A stretch of DNA of 10,899 nt from an uncultured Actinomycetes bacterium. GTDB taxonomy: Bacteria; Actinomycetota; Thermoleophilia; Miltoncostaeales; Miltoncostaeaceae. Shown in pieces: positions 5,433-10,899 of the stretch (the first letter of the stretch is position 1; every line of letters starts with the position of its first letter). Location: positions 1 through 10,899 of the forward strand of contig CAIYRJ010000024.1 in NCBI GenBank assembly GCA_903928615.1, written 5' to 3'. The position numbers and the translations under genes are program-made. The notes below the pieces were generated by a model that saw nothing but the letters and a program-made list of their open reading frames with translations, did not search any database and had not been told where the DNA came from.

Positions 5433-7114
5433 AAGAAGGTGCAAGCTGTGTTCTGCACCGTGCCGTTGGGGCAGGTGGTGAGGCCCCATGATCCGCTGCC
5501 GCCGATGGTGGGAACTCCCGTCGCGCCGGTGAAGTTCGCGCTCTGGAACCGCACGCCGCTCCCGCTGCCGGGGAAGGCCGTCGCGGCGAGGTTCGCCCGG
5601 GCGAACACGCTGTAGTCGAAGTGGCCGTCGCTCTTGAAGGTGGTGCCCGCGAGGTTGGCCCCCGTGAAGTCCACCTGGATCCAGTGCTTGTCAGCCGCCG
5701 ACAGGTTGACGCCGGCGAGGTCGAGGCCGGACATGTTGGTGAGCACGCTGACGGGGTTCTGGCTGAGCGATCCCTGGGCGCTGCTTCCGAGGGGTGAGTT
5801 GACGAGGCTGCCATCGAACGACGCGTTCGTGAGCGTGGCCCGCGCCACGCTGGACTCGCGCAGATCGGCTCCACCGAGCGTGGCCGAGGTCAGGTTGGCA
5901 TCGGTGAAGTTGGCGCCCGCCGCGGTGGCGTTGGCGAGCGAGGCGCTCACGAGCCGGGCCCCCGAGAGGTTCGCGCGCGAGAGGTCGGCATTCGCGAAGT
6001 CGAGCCCGGTGAGCACCTGGGCCTTGAGATCGGCCTCCACCAGGTTGACGCCCTCGCCGATGAGGTAGCCACCCACCACCCATGTGCTCGCCGGCAGGCG
6101 CGTTCCCGCGCCGTTGGCAAGGCCCCCGGACCTCAGGCCGTCATAGGTGGCGTTGCGGAGATCAGCCCCCGTGATGGTGGCGTTCGTGAGGACGGCGTTC
6201 GACAGGTTGGCGTAGCCGAGCACCGTGCCGGTGAGGTTGGCGCCGGTGAGGTCGGCGCCGTCGAGCGCCACGGAGTTCTGTGAGTTGCCGCCGAGCGCCG
6301 CAGAGGTGAGGTTCGCGCCCTTCAGCGTGGCTCCCGAGAAGGTGGCCGCGCGGCCGCTGACGCGCGAGAGGTTGGCGCCGGTGAGGTCGGTGCCCGACAT
6401 CGTGGCTGCGGTGAGGTTGGCGCCGGTGAGGTTGGCGTTCACGGCGCTGCTCGCCGTGAAGGTGGCGCCCACGAGCGACGCCCCGGTGAGGTTGGCGCCC
6501 CCGAGAGTGCTGGTGGTGATGGTGGCGCCCGCGAGGTTGGCGTTGGCCATGGCCGCATTGGTGAAGGTGGACGCGTAGGCCGTGGCGCCGGTGAGCAGCG
6601 CCCCGGTGAGCGTGGCGCCGGTGAGGTTGACGGCCGTGAGGGTCTGGCCGATCAGGTTGGCGCCCGTGAGGTTGGCGCCGGGACCCATGAGGTAACCGGT
6701 GTTGACCTGCCAGCCGGTGGGCAGCGAGTTGGGCGTGCCCGACACCGACCCGCTCACGAGGCCCGTGACCGTGGCGCCGTTCACCGAGGCACCGCCCATG
6801 CGCGCGCTGGTGACGATCGCATTGGTGAGGTTGGCCCTGCCGAGCTTGGCGTTGGTGAGCGTGGCCCCGGTGAGGTTTGCGCCCTTCAGATTCGCGCGCG
6901 TGAGGTTGGCGCCCTTGAGGTTGATGCCCTTCAGGTTCTTGCCGGCCAGGTTGCGCTTGGCCAGGTTCACCCCGGCGCAGTTGGCCTTGGGCGCGGGCTT
7001 GCAGGTCTTCTTCTTGGCGGCCGTGGCCGCGTCGGCGCCGAGGAGGCCACCGACCAGCAGCGCGCCAATGGCGAGCGACGTCGCCGAGCGCCTGGGGAGG
7101 GCATAAGGGGTCAT
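5429..7114 (-). CDS. Exported pentapeptide-repeat protein
   Basis: A 561-residue protein with a signal peptide (1 to about 33: PRRSAT basic start, LAIGALLVGGLLG core, AxA-type end before KKKTC) and no lipobox, so probably secreted or wall-associated. Most of the rest is A(N/D/T)LxG pentapeptides, which fold as a right-handed quadrilateral beta-helix. There are three blocks: about 50-120, 147-330 and 357-440, plus a degenerate tail block (462-530). Blocks two and three are each preceded by a related linker, LPTGWQVNTGYLMGPGANL (131-149) and LPASTWVVGGYLIGEGVNL (340-358). Cysteines occur only as pairs at the two ends, C38/C46 and C548/C558, and may cap the helix. No catalytic or binding motif is visible. 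DNA-gyrase mimicry, known for some cytoplasmic members, is unlikely for an exported protein. The start fits TATCGT 6 bases upstream. It ends next to the 4377 gene. Confidence 0.9.
   Translation of the reverse strand: MTPYALPRRSATSLAIGALLVGGLLGADAATAAKKKTCKPAPKANCAGVNLAKRNLAGKNLKGINLKGANLTRANLKGANLTGATLTNAKLGRANLTNAIVTSARMGGASVNGATVTGLVSGSVSGTPNSLPTGWQVNTGYLMGPGANLTGANLIGQTLTAVNLTGATLTGALLTGATAYASTFTNAAMANANLAGATITTSTLGGANLTGASLVGATFTASSAVNANLTGANLTAATMSGTDLTGANLSRVSGRAATFSGATLKGANLTSAALGGNSQNSVALDGADLTGANLTGTVLGYANLSNAVLTNATITGADLRNATYDGLRSGGLANGAGTRLPASTWVVGGYLIGEGVNLVEADLKAQVLTGLDFANADLSRANLSGARLVSASLANATAAGANFTDANLTSATLGGADLRESSVARATLTNASFDGSLVNSPLGSSAQGSLSQNPVSVLTNMSGLDLAGVNLSAADKHWIQVDFTGANLAGTTFKSDGHFDYSVFARANLAATAFPGSGSGVRFQSANFTGATGVPTIGGSGSWGLTTCPNGTVQNTACTFL
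5950..6950 (-). repeat. 15-base pentapeptide-coding repeats
   Basis: Inside the pentapeptide gene, units of the type GGCGCCAACCTCACC (minus strand) recur in 15-base register, often nearly identical, for example around 6230-6265, 6365-6435 and 6480-6500. The two linkers break the pattern. The similarity at DNA level suggests growth by duplication or gene conversion. Boundaries are approximate. Confidence 0.75.
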
Positions 7115-7120
7115 GGGAGG

Positions 7121-7149
7121 ACGATACGCCCGCCGGTGGCACGCGCCAA
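7121..7149 (-). promoter_or_regulatory. Promoter of the pentapeptide gene (TTGGCG-17-TATCGT)
   Basis: On the minus strand, -35 TTGGCG (7144-7149) and -10 TATCGT (7121-7126) are 17 bases apart. The -10 ends 6 bases before ATG 7114. This is the best complete sigma-70-type promoter in the window; the gene has no Shine-Dalgarno. Confidence 0.6.
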
Positions 7150-7157
7150 CCGGCGGG
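7129..7157 (-). terminator. Terminator hairpin of the 7612 lipoprotein gene, overlapping the next promoter
   Basis: CCCGCCGG (7129-7136) pairs with CCGGCGGG (7150-7157), and TGGC/GCCA (7137-7140 with 7145-7148) continues the stem past one bulged base, with tetraloop ACGC. It begins 17 bases after the stop at 7175 and covers the -35 box of the pentapeptide gene. Confidence 0.6.
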
Positions 7158-7174
7158 GCATCATCGCCAAGCGG

Positions 7175-7612
7175 CTAGTTGGTCTCGCAGGCCGGCTCGT
7201 AGATGGCGGCGGGCACCTGGTCACCGGGGGCCTTGCACACCGTGGCGCGATCCTTGGGGATCCAGAACTGGCCCTCGGCCTCGAACACGACCGTGCCGGT
7301 GACGGCCTCATCGCCGGTCCCGGCGTTGATGAAGGCGTATGCCCATCCGTCGGCGCACTCGAACGATGAGGAGTCCTCGAGCACGACCTTCTGGTTCTCG
7401 TAGCCCGGTGAGTCCTGCGCGGCCTTCTCAATGGCTGCGGCATCACAGGTGGCCGTGCCGCCGACCTTCTGGTCCGTGCTGGTGGAGCTGGTGGCCGTCT
7501 CGGCCTTCGCGGTGGTGTCGGATGCGGTGTCCGACGACGATCCGCAGCCCGCGACGAGCGCGCCCGCGGCCAGGAGTGCGACCACGAGGCCGCCGATGCG
7601 TGAAGTAGTCAT
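7175..7612 (-). CDS. Small four-cysteine lipoprotein of unknown function
   Basis: A 145-residue lipoprotein. The signal peptide (MTTSRIGGLVVALLAAGALVAGC) ends in lipobox LVAGC with Cys23, followed by a Ser/Thr/Asp/Ala tether to about 52. The compact mature domain (53-145) has four cysteines, C56, C86, C126 and C142, probably two disulfides. Its segments TCDAAAIEKAA (55-65), FECADGWAYAFI (85-96), VTGTVVFEAEGQFWIP (104-119) and CKAPGDQVP resemble a small secreted domain I have seen in actinobacterial proteins of unknown role; the ECADGWA piece is the most characteristic. No enzyme motif is visible. The start is set by the signal peptide and by TAGCCT 6 bases upstream. It is upstream of the pentapeptide gene on the same strand, but a hairpin and a separate promoter lie between, so probably not one operon. 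Confidence 0.85.
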   Translation of the reverse strand: MTTSRIGGLVVALLAAGALVAGCGSSSDTASDTTAKAETATSSTSTDQKVGGTATCDAAAIEKAAQDSPGYENQKVVLEDSSSFECADGWAYAFINAGTGDEAVTGTVVFEAEGQFWIPKDRATVCKAPGDQVPAAIYEPACETN

Positions 7613-7618
7613 GGCGCG

Positions 7619-7624
7619 AGGCTA
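7619..7624 (-). promoter_or_regulatory. -10 box TAGCCT, leaderless start of the 7612 lipoprotein gene
   Basis: Minus-strand TAGCCT ends 6 bases before ATG 7612. The expected -35 position (7642-7647) touches the -10 box of the divergent gene. Confidence 0.5.
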
Positions 7625-7646
7625 CTCGCCAGCCCGGAGGCTCCCG

Positions 7647-7652
7647 TAGGCT
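7647..7652 (+). promoter_or_regulatory. -10 box TAGGCT, leaderless start of the Vps62-like gene
   Basis: TAGGCT ends 6 bases before GTG 7659. Its expected -35 position (7624-7629) touches the opposite -10 box, so the two promoters overlap. AGGCT also occurs at 7619, 7638 and 7648 in the same orientation. Confidence 0.5.
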
Positions 7653-7658
7653 GGTCGC

Positions 7659-9455
7659 GTGGACGATCTGGAACTCCTCCGTCGATTCGAGCCCATCCTG
7701 CGGTTCAACCGCGTGGAGCTCTTCCTGCCCTCCGACACGGGCGCCTTCGTGGCCGCATGCTCCCTGTGGCAGCGCCTGCCCGATGGCACCGAGGAGAAGA
7801 TCGCGGAGCCCGGCGACCTCGACCTCGACCGCCTCGCGGCGATTTCCCGCGAGCATGCGGCCGACACGCTGCACCTTCTGTACGTGCAGGAGCCGCTCAC
7901 GCGCAAGCAGTTCCGCCAGTGGCGGCACGAGGGCCACGGCGAGGCCATGCCCGGCGCCAGCAGGTTCTCGCAGGTGGGCATCACGGGGCGCATCATCGAC
8001 GCGCTCTTCAGGCTCACGCTGCTCTTCCGCGGGCGCGTGCCGCGGGGATCGGTGGCCGCAGGCGAGATCACCTATCGAGAGAGCATCGCCGGGTCAGGGA
8101 CCCCCTACTACGGCCGGGTATCGCGCGAGGCCGGCTGGACGATCCTGCAGTACTGGTTCTTCTACCCCATGAATGACTGGCGCTCGTCGTTCCACGGGAT
8201 CAACGACCACGAGGCCGACTGGGAGAACCTCATCGTCTACGCCGGGCCGGACGAGGACGGCGTGCTGCAGCCGCGATGGGTGGCGTTCTCATCCCACGAC
8301 GCCGAGGGCGACGGCCTCCGGCGCCGGGTGGACGACCCCGACCTCGAGTGGGAGGGCGACCACGTGGTCGCCTATCCGGGCGCCGGCTCGCACTCGCACA
8401 CGCCCAATGCCATGGACGAGCTCGTGCGGGTGGATCCCCCGGTGATGCGGGGGTTCGTGCGGTGGTTCCGGCGCATCCTGCGCGCTCTCACGCCCTGGGG
8501 TGATCACACGTCGGTGGACGACGGCTTCGGAATCCCCTTCGTCGACTACCACCGTGGCGACGGCGTGTCGGTGGGCCCCGGGGGCGACCGGGAGTGGACG
8601 CCGGTGGTCATCGACGACGACACGCCGTGGGTGCGCGACTTCAGCGGACGCTGGGGCCGTGACTCACGTGACAGGTTCGGCGGCGAATCGGCGCCCACGG
8701 GACCCAAGCATGAGCGCGATGGCATCGATCGCGTGCGATGGGAGGACCCTCTCGGCTGGGCCGGCATGCAGAAGGTGGATCCCGACCCGCGTGCCCCTGC
8801 GCGCGCCGTGGCGGAGCGCCTGGCAAGCGTGAGCGCGCGCATACGCGCGATCGATGACGAGGTGGGCCTACTGCGCACCGCGGCGCGGCGCGAGAACTCC
8901 GAGCTGCGCGCCCTGGATGCCGACGTGGTGACCCAGGCGCTGGCGAAGGATCGGCGCGAGGACCTGCATCAGCGCGATGAGGCGATGCTGGCGCTGCGCG
9001 ACGAACGGCGCCACCTCACCGCCGAGCGCGACGCCCTCGAGGCGGCCGAGCGCCGGGGGCTGCCCCTGGAGGCACCGCGCGCGCACCTCGGCGTGGAGTC
9101 GGTGCCCGACGAGGCACACGACGAGCCGGCGAACGTGCGCAGCCGCCTGCTGCGCATCTGGGCCGCCGTCAGCACGCCGCTGCTCATGATCATCATCGTC
9201 TGGCTGCTCGTGGGCGTGGGATCGGGCTACTACTGGGTCGGCGCCATCGTGGGCGTGCTGCTGGTGATGGGCTTCGAGGCGCTGGCCCGCCGGCGACTGA
9301 TCTCGTTCATCGTGTGGGTGGTGATCATCGCCATCGGAACGAGCATCGTCATCGGCCTGCTCGAGCGCTGGCAGTGGACCCTCGCGGTGCTCTTCATCTT
9401 CGGCGCGATCGTCCTGCTGCTGCAGAACCTGAAGGAGTTGCGCGCAAGTCGGTAG
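7659..9455 (+). CDS. Vps62-like protein with coiled coil and C-terminal membrane helices
   Basis: A 598-residue membrane-anchored protein. The N-terminal part (1 to about 330) resembles Vps62/DUF946-type domains (PF06101): an opening RFEPILRFNRVELFLP (9-24), then YWFFYPMNDW (165-174), the acidic/aromatic HEADWEN (184-190), WVAFSSHD (207-214), and GDHVVAYPGAGSHSHT (233-248). Conserved H184, D188, E189, H213, H235 and H245 could line an active or metal site, but no activity is established for the family. A linker rich in Asp/Gly/Arg follows, then a charged helical stretch with heptad-like spacing (about 380-465), probably a coiled coil. Four membrane helices lie at about 503-520, 524-540, 547-568 and 572-589. 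There is no signal peptide, so the large domain is probably cytoplasmic. GTG 7659 fits the TAGGCT box and the first residues of the domain. Vps62 similarity is from motif resemblance only. Confidence 0.85.
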   Translation: MDDLELLRRFEPILRFNRVELFLPSDTGAFVAACSLWQRLPDGTEEKIAEPGDLDLDRLAAISREHAADTLHLLYVQEPLTRKQFRQWRHEGHGEAMPGASRFSQVGITGRIIDALFRLTLLFRGRVPRGSVAAGEITYRESIAGSGTPYYGRVSREAGWTILQYWFFYPMNDWRSSFHGINDHEADWENLIVYAGPDEDGVLQPRWVAFSSHDAEGDGLRRRVDDPDLEWEGDHVVAYPGAGSHSHTPNAMDELVRVDPPVMRGFVRWFRRILRALTPWGDHTSVDDGFGIPFVDYHRGDGVSVGPGGDREWTPVVIDDDTPWVRDFSGRWGRDSRDRFGGESAPTGPKHERDGIDRVRWEDPLGWAGMQKVDPDPRAPARAVAERLASVSARIRAIDDEVGLLRTAARRENSELRALDADVVTQALAKDRREDLHQRDEAMLALRDERRHLTAERDALEAAERRGLPLEAPRAHLGVESVPDEAHDEPANVRSRLLRIWAAVSTPLLMIIIVWLLVGVGSGYYWVGAIVGVLLVMGFEALARRRLISFIVWVVIIAIGTSIVIGLLERWQWTLAVLFIFGAIVLLLQNLKELRASR

Positions 9456-9464
9456 CGCGCATTG

Positions 9465-9483
9465 CATCCCCATGAGGGGGATG
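9465..9483 (+). terminator. Hairpin after the Vps62-like gene
   Basis: CATCCCC (9465-9471) and GGGGATG (9477-9483) form a 7-bp stem with loop ATGAG, extendable by two G-T pairs. It starts 9 bases after the stop. A mildly T-rich stretch (GTGTTGTTG) follows, with no true T-run. Confidence 0.5.
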
Positions 9484-9513
9484 TGCAGGTGTTGTTGCGA
9501 ATGAGTGCGACAT

Positions 9514-9526
9514 GTTCCGGCGGAAC
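9514..9526. promoter_or_regulatory. Candidate operator upstream of the NlpC/P60 gene
   Basis: GTTCCG-G-CGGAAC is a perfect 6+1+6 inverted repeat, 38 bases before ATG 9565, where a -35 region is expected. The GGAAC inside its right arm also resembles the -35 of ECF-type sigma promoters, with GTC (9546-9548) at a suitable distance downstream. Either reading makes this the likely control region. Confidence 0.4.
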
Positions 9527-9548
9527 CGCCACCACGCGACACCGGGTC

Positions 9549-9554
9549 TAGCCT
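9549..9554 (+). promoter_or_regulatory. Possible -10 box TAGCCT of the NlpC/P60 gene
   Basis: TAGCCT ends 10 bases before ATG 9565, which would leave only a few leader bases. No Shine-Dalgarno is seen. The spacing differs from the 6-base spacing of the other leaderless genes. Confidence 0.35.
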
Positions 9555-9564
9555 CGGTGCCCGC

Positions 9565-10899
9565 ATGAGCCGACCTCGTCGCATATCCCGACGCCACGCG
9601 CTCGTGGCCGCCACGGTGGCTGCGCCGATCATGGCGATCGGCACGCTCACCGCGGTGGCCCTCGCGCAGCCTCCGGCCGAGCGCCGCGTGGCGCAGGCGT
9701 TCGCGTTCGGCCAGGACGCCGCGCGCGAGCTCAAGAAGGCTCGCGCCTGGGCGGGGCCGGTGAAGGCGCTCGAACTGCAGCGCGATGCCACCCGACGCGA
9801 GCTCGTGGCGCTCGTGACCCCGGTGCTCGGGCTGCCGGCCGGCCCCATCGGCACGGCGTGGCGCGACGTCGCGGCCGATGATCCCCAGGGCGCTGCGGCC
9901 AAGGCCGCCTTCGAGAAGGGCTGGCTCGCCCCGGCAGGCGATGCCATGGCGCTCGACGCGCCGGTGACCGGGCACGACGCCAACCGGGCCTGGACCCTCG
10001 GTCTCGGCATGGGCAGGGCGGTGGCCCGCCTCGGGCAGTTCACCGACGGCTCCGGCCGCGCCTTCACCCTGCCCGAGGGCTTCGGAACGTCCATCACCGC
10101 CCGCGAGGCGGGACTGCGGCGCAACTACCCGGCGAGCGACGACCAGTACGAGCGCCACGACTCACAGCCGCTGCGCATCGCCGACCTGTTGCTCATGGCA
10201 TCCCGCGGCCGGTACATCCGGCGCACCGGGATACCCCGCTCGGCACGCGCCCTCGAGACCTTCAGGATCCCGGCCATCGACCCGCTCTTCGTGCCCACCG
10301 TGCAGCGGGCGCTCTCACTCGTCGGCCATCCCTACGTGTGGGGCGGCGAGTGGGTCGACCAGAACTCACCGCTCGATCCCCAGGCCGCCGGGGGCTTCGA
10401 CTGCTCGGGGTTCGTCTGGTACGTCTGGCACACGGGCGACCGCGCGGCCGAGGCACAGATCAACATGCCCAGCGGCCGAACCACCTACACCATGAACGTG
10501 GGCAAGCGGGGCAAGCGCATCCCGTGGCAGAAGGCGCAGGCGGGCGATCTGGTGTTCTTCGGATCCGGCGGGCTGCGCACGCCGCTGAACCAGGCCTCGC
10601 ACATGGCGCTGAGCCTCGGCAACAAGTGGATCATCCATTCGTCGGGCGGGCGGGGTGCCATCAGCATCACGTACCTGCCCACCTACTGGCCGAGCGGCCT
10701 CATGAACGCCCGCAGCTTCCGCGTCGATGCCGTCACGCCACCGGCGCCCGACCAGCCCACCACCGCGCCGCCCGCAGCCACCACGCCCGAGCCGGTGACG
10801 CCGGCGCCCATCACCACGCCCGGACCCGACGCCCCGCAGGCACCCGCTCCCACGCCGCAGCCTCCGGCCGCGCCCGGGGCCCCGCAGGCACCCGCTCCC
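9565..10899 (+). CDS. Exported NlpC/P60 peptidoglycan hydrolase, 3' end outside window
   Basis: 445 residues are visible, open to the window edge. The N-terminus carries a Tat-like signal, SRRHALV (8-14) plus a hydrophobic core ending LALA near 34. Residues about 75-160 look like divergent SLH-type segments: TRRELVALVTPVLGL (76-90), then WRDVAADDPQGAAAKAAFEKGWLAP (99-123, in part) and a closing helix (140-156), which might attach the protein to the cell wall. The NlpC/P60 domain (about 240-385) begins VQRALSLVGHPYVWGG (246-261). It has the catalytic FDCSGFVW (Cys280), a GDLVFF strand (327-332), His346 in ASHMALSLG and His358 in WIIHSSG as the third residue. Such enzymes cut the D-Glu-diaminopimelate or related stem-peptide bond during growth and division. 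From 391 the chain is Pro/Thr/Ala-rich, like a wall-spanning linker, so a further C-terminal domain may follow. Confidence 0.92.
   Translation, partial: MSRPRRISRRHALVAATVAAPIMAIGTLTAVALAQPPAERRVAQAFAFGQDAARELKKARAWAGPVKALELQRDATRRELVALVTPVLGLPAGPIGTAWRDVAADDPQGAAAKAAFEKGWLAPAGDAMALDAPVTGHDANRAWTLGLGMGRAVARLGQFTDGSGRAFTLPEGFGTSITAREAGLRRNYPASDDQYERHDSQPLRIADLLLMASRGRYIRRTGIPRSARALETFRIPAIDPLFVPTVQRALSLVGHPYVWGGEWVDQNSPLDPQAAGGFDCSGFVWYVWHTGDRAAEAQINMPSGRTTYTMNVGKRGKRIPWQKAQAGDLVFFGSGGLRTPLNQASHMALSLGNKWIIHSSGGRGAISITYLPTYWPSGLMNARSFRVDAVTPPAPDQPTTAPPAATTPEPVTPAPITTPGPDAPQAPAPTPQPPAAPGAPQAPAP
10831..10899 (+). repeat. Direct repeats in the Pro-rich linker
   Basis: An exact 21-base repeat lies at 10831-10851 and 10879-10899, 48 bases apart, each coding APQAPAP. 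The second copy ends at the window edge, so the array may continue. Confidence 0.85.

Noticed and set aside
6200..6700. CRISPR-like or satellite array
   Set aside because: The repeats are 15 bases without spacers and code pentapeptides in one continuous frame.
6162..7142. Minus-strand frame of 326 codons overlapping the pentapeptide gene
   Set aside because: It is a frame-shifted reading of the 15-base repeats (strings of His, Arg, Gln and Gly); the pentapeptide frame has a signal peptide and regular repeats.
9456..9564. Cyclic-di-AMP (ydaO-type) riboswitch, often found before actinobacterial wall hydrolase genes
   Set aside because: The gap is too short once the hairpin and promoter are counted, and the conserved core sequences are not visible.
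8868..10124. Long minus-strand open frame (418 codons) antisense to the Vps62-like and NlpC/P60 genes
   Set aside because: It crosses two well-supported plus-strand genes, is rich in Arg/Ala/His/Pro as expected of a GC-rich antisense shadow, and has no family motif.

Overview
The window is GC-rich (about 70% by eye), densely packed, and carries ordinary chromosomal genes with no mobile element, CRISPR array or phage gene. GC content, lipobox-bearing lipoproteins, an abundance of leaderless-looking starts and the protein families present fit an actinobacterium. A deep-branching Thermoleophilia/Solirubrobacterales-type lineage is my guess by resemblance; no marker gene here proves it.

Layout. 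The left end holds the 3' part of a short-chain dehydrogenase, then tRNA-Val(UAC) and tRNA-Asp(GUC) with a 12-bp terminator hairpin. A small lipoprotein gene (883-1380) faces a two-gene minus-strand operon across a 14-bp inverted repeat. That operon encodes an Asp-box (BNR) lipoprotein of the F510_1955 type and a 96-residue membrane protein. Divergent from it is an exported HAD-type acid phosphatase (2712-3497). It runs into a second minus-strand operon, a DUF3237-like protein translationally coupled to a YciI-like protein. Then come a larger unknown lipoprotein (4377-5402), an exported 561-residue pentapeptide-repeat protein (minus) and a small Cys-rich lipoprotein (minus). Divergent from the latter is a 598-residue Vps62-like protein with a coiled coil and four C-terminal membrane helices. 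The right edge cuts an exported NlpC/P60 cell-wall hydrolase with SLH-like segments; it stays open to the window end.

How it works together. Seven of the eleven protein genes encode proteins with an export signal or lipobox and two more encode membrane proteins, so this is mostly a cell-envelope neighbourhood. No shared pathway is evident; most units are one or two genes with their own promoters. The clearest organising signal is in the promoters. Five starts lacking a Shine-Dalgarno sequence have a TANNNT -10 hexamer ending exactly 6 bases before the start codon, and a sixth has it at 7 bases. The genes with a recognisable Shine-Dalgarno do not show this. This indicates leaderless transcription alternating with led genes.

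I found no convincing undescribed multi-gene system. The most distinctive items are the membrane-anchored Vps62-like protein, the overlapping divergent leaderless promoters in front of it, and the pentapeptide protein's repeated GYLxGxGxNL linker with cysteine-capped ends.
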